This document shows, one piece after another, positions 61,699 to 64,000 of a stretch of 64,000 nucleotides of DNA. The position numbers and the translations under genes were made by a program. Each line of letters starts with the position of its first letter. The stretch's first letter is position 1. The stretch covers positions 65,294-129,293 of the forward strand of contig VXBM01001677.1 in NCBI GenBank assembly GCA_013400155.1, given 5' to 3'. The notes under the pieces are model-generated. The model saw only the letters and a list, made by a program, of their open reading frames with translations, did not search any database and was not told the origin of the DNA. This DNA comes from Helopsaltes ochotensis (lineage: Eukaryota; Chordata; Aves; Passeriformes; Locustellidae).

Positions 61699-63754
61699 CT
61701 CTGGTGTATTCTCTTTGTTCATTACTTTTGTAGTTCCACCAGAAGAATGAACAAGTTTATCTGGCTATTTTTTTCCTCTTCTTAAAATCACACAGACTAT
61801 TGTTCATGGTTTCATTGTCTCAATTCTGTTTGTAAATTTCTTCCCTTTCTTTTTCATATTTACATTCCAAAAAGAAGTTTGGGCCACTGCTTCCAAGTCA
61901 GGACATCTTTATGGTAAGTCTGTGAAACTCTGTTTCCACAAATTACATTCAGAGGGACCAAGATATATGAAGCAATCAGCATCCTAGATGACAGCATTTC
62001 ACCCTGAGTTTGTCTCTCACAGAGAGGGAGAAGCAGTCAAGACCAGAGGTGGGCTTGAGTCATTATTTCCACCTCCAGATTCAAGTGCAGCTCTTGAGTA
62101 ATTTCAGTTGCAAATGTTTCTTTGAGCCAATATACAAGAGAAAATTGATTGTTTTCAGATTTTGTTAATGGTTCAGAATACTTTAACCTCGAGATCAAAT
62201 ATGAACATGTCAAAAAATCCACAAAAAATCCCCCCAAAAACCCAACAAAACAACAACAAATAAAACAATCAAACAACAAACCCCTTCCCAACACTAAAAC
62301 ATTTGAAGAAAAAAAAAAGTTACCATGTTTTGTCTTATTTCTACACACCAAGATAGTAGCAGAAAAATTAATGTTGTGTGATGTGTTTAAATTGGGTTTT
62401 CAACAAGACCTTGGACCAAGTCTCAAAATAATCCATTCAGAAAACTCATTAGACAAAGTGGAGAAGATCTGGTTGCCTGAGCACTGCCATTTAGAATAAT
62501 TTCAGACTCTGTAGGGCATCGCATCTAATTTTAGATGTGACTCTCTGGAAAGTTAGTCACATCATCTGGCCCAGTGGAAATGTCCTAGACACAAAGTGTC
62601 ACAACAGGAATTAGACGGTAATGTTTATTAGTACCCTTGGTAGGGAAAATGGAATTTAAATTTTCTAAGTTCTGTAGAGATCTGGAACAAGAAAGTTCTG
62701 TTTATAAGGCAGAGATTTTGATTATTTTTCTACTCCTTGAAATACCAATTAGAGAGGTAATTTTCTTTCCATATTCACCACTATCATAAAAGAAACTCAC
62801 ACTTTGAGTGAATACTCAAATGTCGCTGTTGAAGGGGAACTTGCCTATCACACTTGTATGTATATAATAGCTCTGGAATTCCCCCTCAACGTTCTCTACA
62901 GTATTATGAAAAACCAAGGAAATCATTTGCACCTATTCAAAAGAATTAATTGATTTCACCAGAATAGTCTCTGGCAACTGGTCTAGCATTTAGAGTTTAA
63001 GAAGTTAAAAAGGTTTAAAAAAAAAGATTTAAAAAAAATTCTTAAGAACACTTAAATAATTAACATACTAACTAATTAAAAAAGAGCTTGAAGTTGGTAG
63101 TCTCAGATCATTTCAACTTCCTTAGAAAGTGCTTCCACTTTATTTTGCCAGCAATGAAAAGATATATAGATAAAAATGAACATTCAATGGAACTTAGATA
63201 TTTGGAAATCAAACTGTATATTAGCTTCTCTAGAGTTTCTGAAGTTTGATTATTTTAAGGGGTCAAGATCACTGTTTACTGTGGGCTTTTTCACTGTTTC
63301 CATTTCTAAATGATATTAGCACATGCAGAGTAAGCACACATGGGAAAAAAACCTCTTACGGGAAAAGCTAATTCCTCACTCTGAAAATTGTATAAACATA
63401 ATCACTTCTGCAAAAATGATCATACATTTCCGAGTTTTGAGTTTCACTGAAAAGCTAATTTTGTGACTTGAGAAAAGTTTTACGCGTGTTCTCATTTAAA
63501 AAAATTCCACTCACCTTACCTTGGAAATGTTCACTTCTACATTTTATGATCATACTGAAAGGCCTATGTTCACAGAGAGAACAGTGGGGCCTTTTACACC
63601 GGTTGAAATAGGTTCACTTGGCAGGTCCTGAATGGTTATGAGTGATTCGTTCATGTATAAGATGCAGCCATGCATCTGTTGAGAAATACTCGTGGTCCAG
63701 GTAGCTCTGCTGGCAAGCTGCATAGTGAGATGCAGGTTGAGATCGTGGTGGGAG
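61699..63754. other. Gene-free sequence
   Basis: Unique AT-rich sequence with an A/C tract at 62212-62318. No recognised gene. Confidence 0.6.
62212..62318. repeat. A/C-rich low-complexity tract
   Basis: AAAAATCCCC, AACAACAAC and AACAATCAAAC motifs, ending in a short A run. Nearly G-free on the plus strand. Confidence 0.85.
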
Positions 63755-63905
63755 CCAGAGAGAAGAGACTGTGAATTGCCAACCTTTGGGATAACAAAGG
63801 GCACCAAGGTGGGTGACATAAGTCAGGGGTATAGACAGCAGAAGCTGGGAGTCACCGACTTTTTGGATAACAAAGGAGAAAAGGCAGGTAGCATCAAACA
63901 GGTGG
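63755..63905 (+). repeat. Imperfect 76-bp tandem duplication
   Basis: Two adjacent units share 'ggataacaaagg' (63789 and 63865, 76 bp apart) and the flanking patterns 'caccaaggtgggtgacat' versus 'gaaaaggcaggtagcat'. Together with the TATA and CCAAT boxes downstream this resembles a duplicated enhancer in the U3 region of an LTR. Confidence 0.6.
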
Positions 63906-63976
63906 AGGGATGAGGAGAGAGCAGGAGCTGAAGACTTGAGCTGAAGACTCATGAGGAAGAGAGAACCTTTCCCGTG

Positions 63977-63998
63977 ATTGGACTCTGAGGTTATAAAA
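63977..63998 (+). promoter_or_regulatory. Inverted CCAAT and TATA box at the window edge
   Basis: ATTGG (63977-63981) lies 10 bases upstream of TATAAAA (63992-63998), a compact promoter layout. The window ends two bases later, so the start site and transcribed part are not visible. It is most likely an LTR promoter, given the upstream duplication, but a cellular promoter cannot be excluded. Confidence 0.4.
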
Positions 63999-64000
63999 GT

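Noticed and set aside
1..64000. CRISPR arrays, operons, prophage or plasmid genes
   Set aside because: No regularly spaced direct repeats with unique spacers and no prokaryotic gene organisation; the repeat content is avian.
1..64000. tRNA, rRNA or snRNA genes
   Set aside because: No intact tRNA A/B-box pair with cloverleaf potential or conserved rRNA/snRNA words were seen by eye; only the decayed tRNA-like arms at 15,947-16,072.

Overview
The window is AT-rich vertebrate nuclear DNA, almost certainly from a bird. The basis is the repeat content. There are several CR1 LINE fragments carrying the characteristic avian CR1 3' end (a tandem ATTCTATG-type tail, seen as 'gaatcatagaatgg' when reversed). 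There are also long terminal repeats (LTRs) of endogenous retroviruses whose ends and internal boxes match families I know from neoavian and passerine genomes. There are many A/C-only (or T/G-only) low-complexity tracts, no Alu/L1/B1-type repeats and no bacterial gene organisation. I recognise no protein-coding gene. The open frames are short, of chance length, and mostly lie in repeats or homopolymers. The window is best read as intergenic or deep intronic sequence, possibly from a macrochromosome given its low GC.

Layout. Positions 1-12.9 kb are unique AT-rich sequence with one CR1 remnant (4.74 kb), homopolymers and a purine/pyrimidine palindrome. A 750-bp plus-strand CR1 lies at 12.9-13.6 kb. 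A degenerate tRNA-like inverted repeat lies near 16 kb. Two solo LTRs of different classes sit about 420 bp apart at 20.5-22.2 kb: an ERVL-like one on the minus strand with near-matching 5-bp target duplications, and an ERVK-like one on the plus strand with near-matching 6-bp duplications. From 22 to 31 kb there is only low-copy sequence and an AT palindrome. A nested repeat cluster occupies 30.96-32.53 kb (CR1 / solo LTR / CR1). From 32.5 to 45.4 kb I see no repeat I can name apart from simple tracts and an assembly gap at 38,004-38,686. An old CR1-like LINE split by a poly-A run lies at 45.4-46.1 kb, followed by an inverted LTR (47.4-48.0 kb) and an LTR 3' fragment (48.5-48.7 kb). Two more minus-strand CR1s lie at 52.4 and 53.6-54.1 kb. 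An LTR with a perfect ATTGT target duplication and an internal assembly gap spans 60.95-61.69 kb. The window ends in a promoter-like stretch with an enhancer-type duplication, an inverted CCAAT box and a TATA box.

There are no genes here to work together as a pathway. The functional candidates are a few short open segments bounded by good splice-site sequences (20,382-20,455 plus; 50,287-50,476 plus; 56,741-56,857 minus; 60,526-60,597 plus). They would need RNA evidence or conservation to be called exons. The most testable structural point is the LTR at 60.95 kb: its N gap could be LTR interior or could hide a collapsed provirus. I did not find a convincing previously undescribed system. Repeat family assignments are from memory and were not run against a library.
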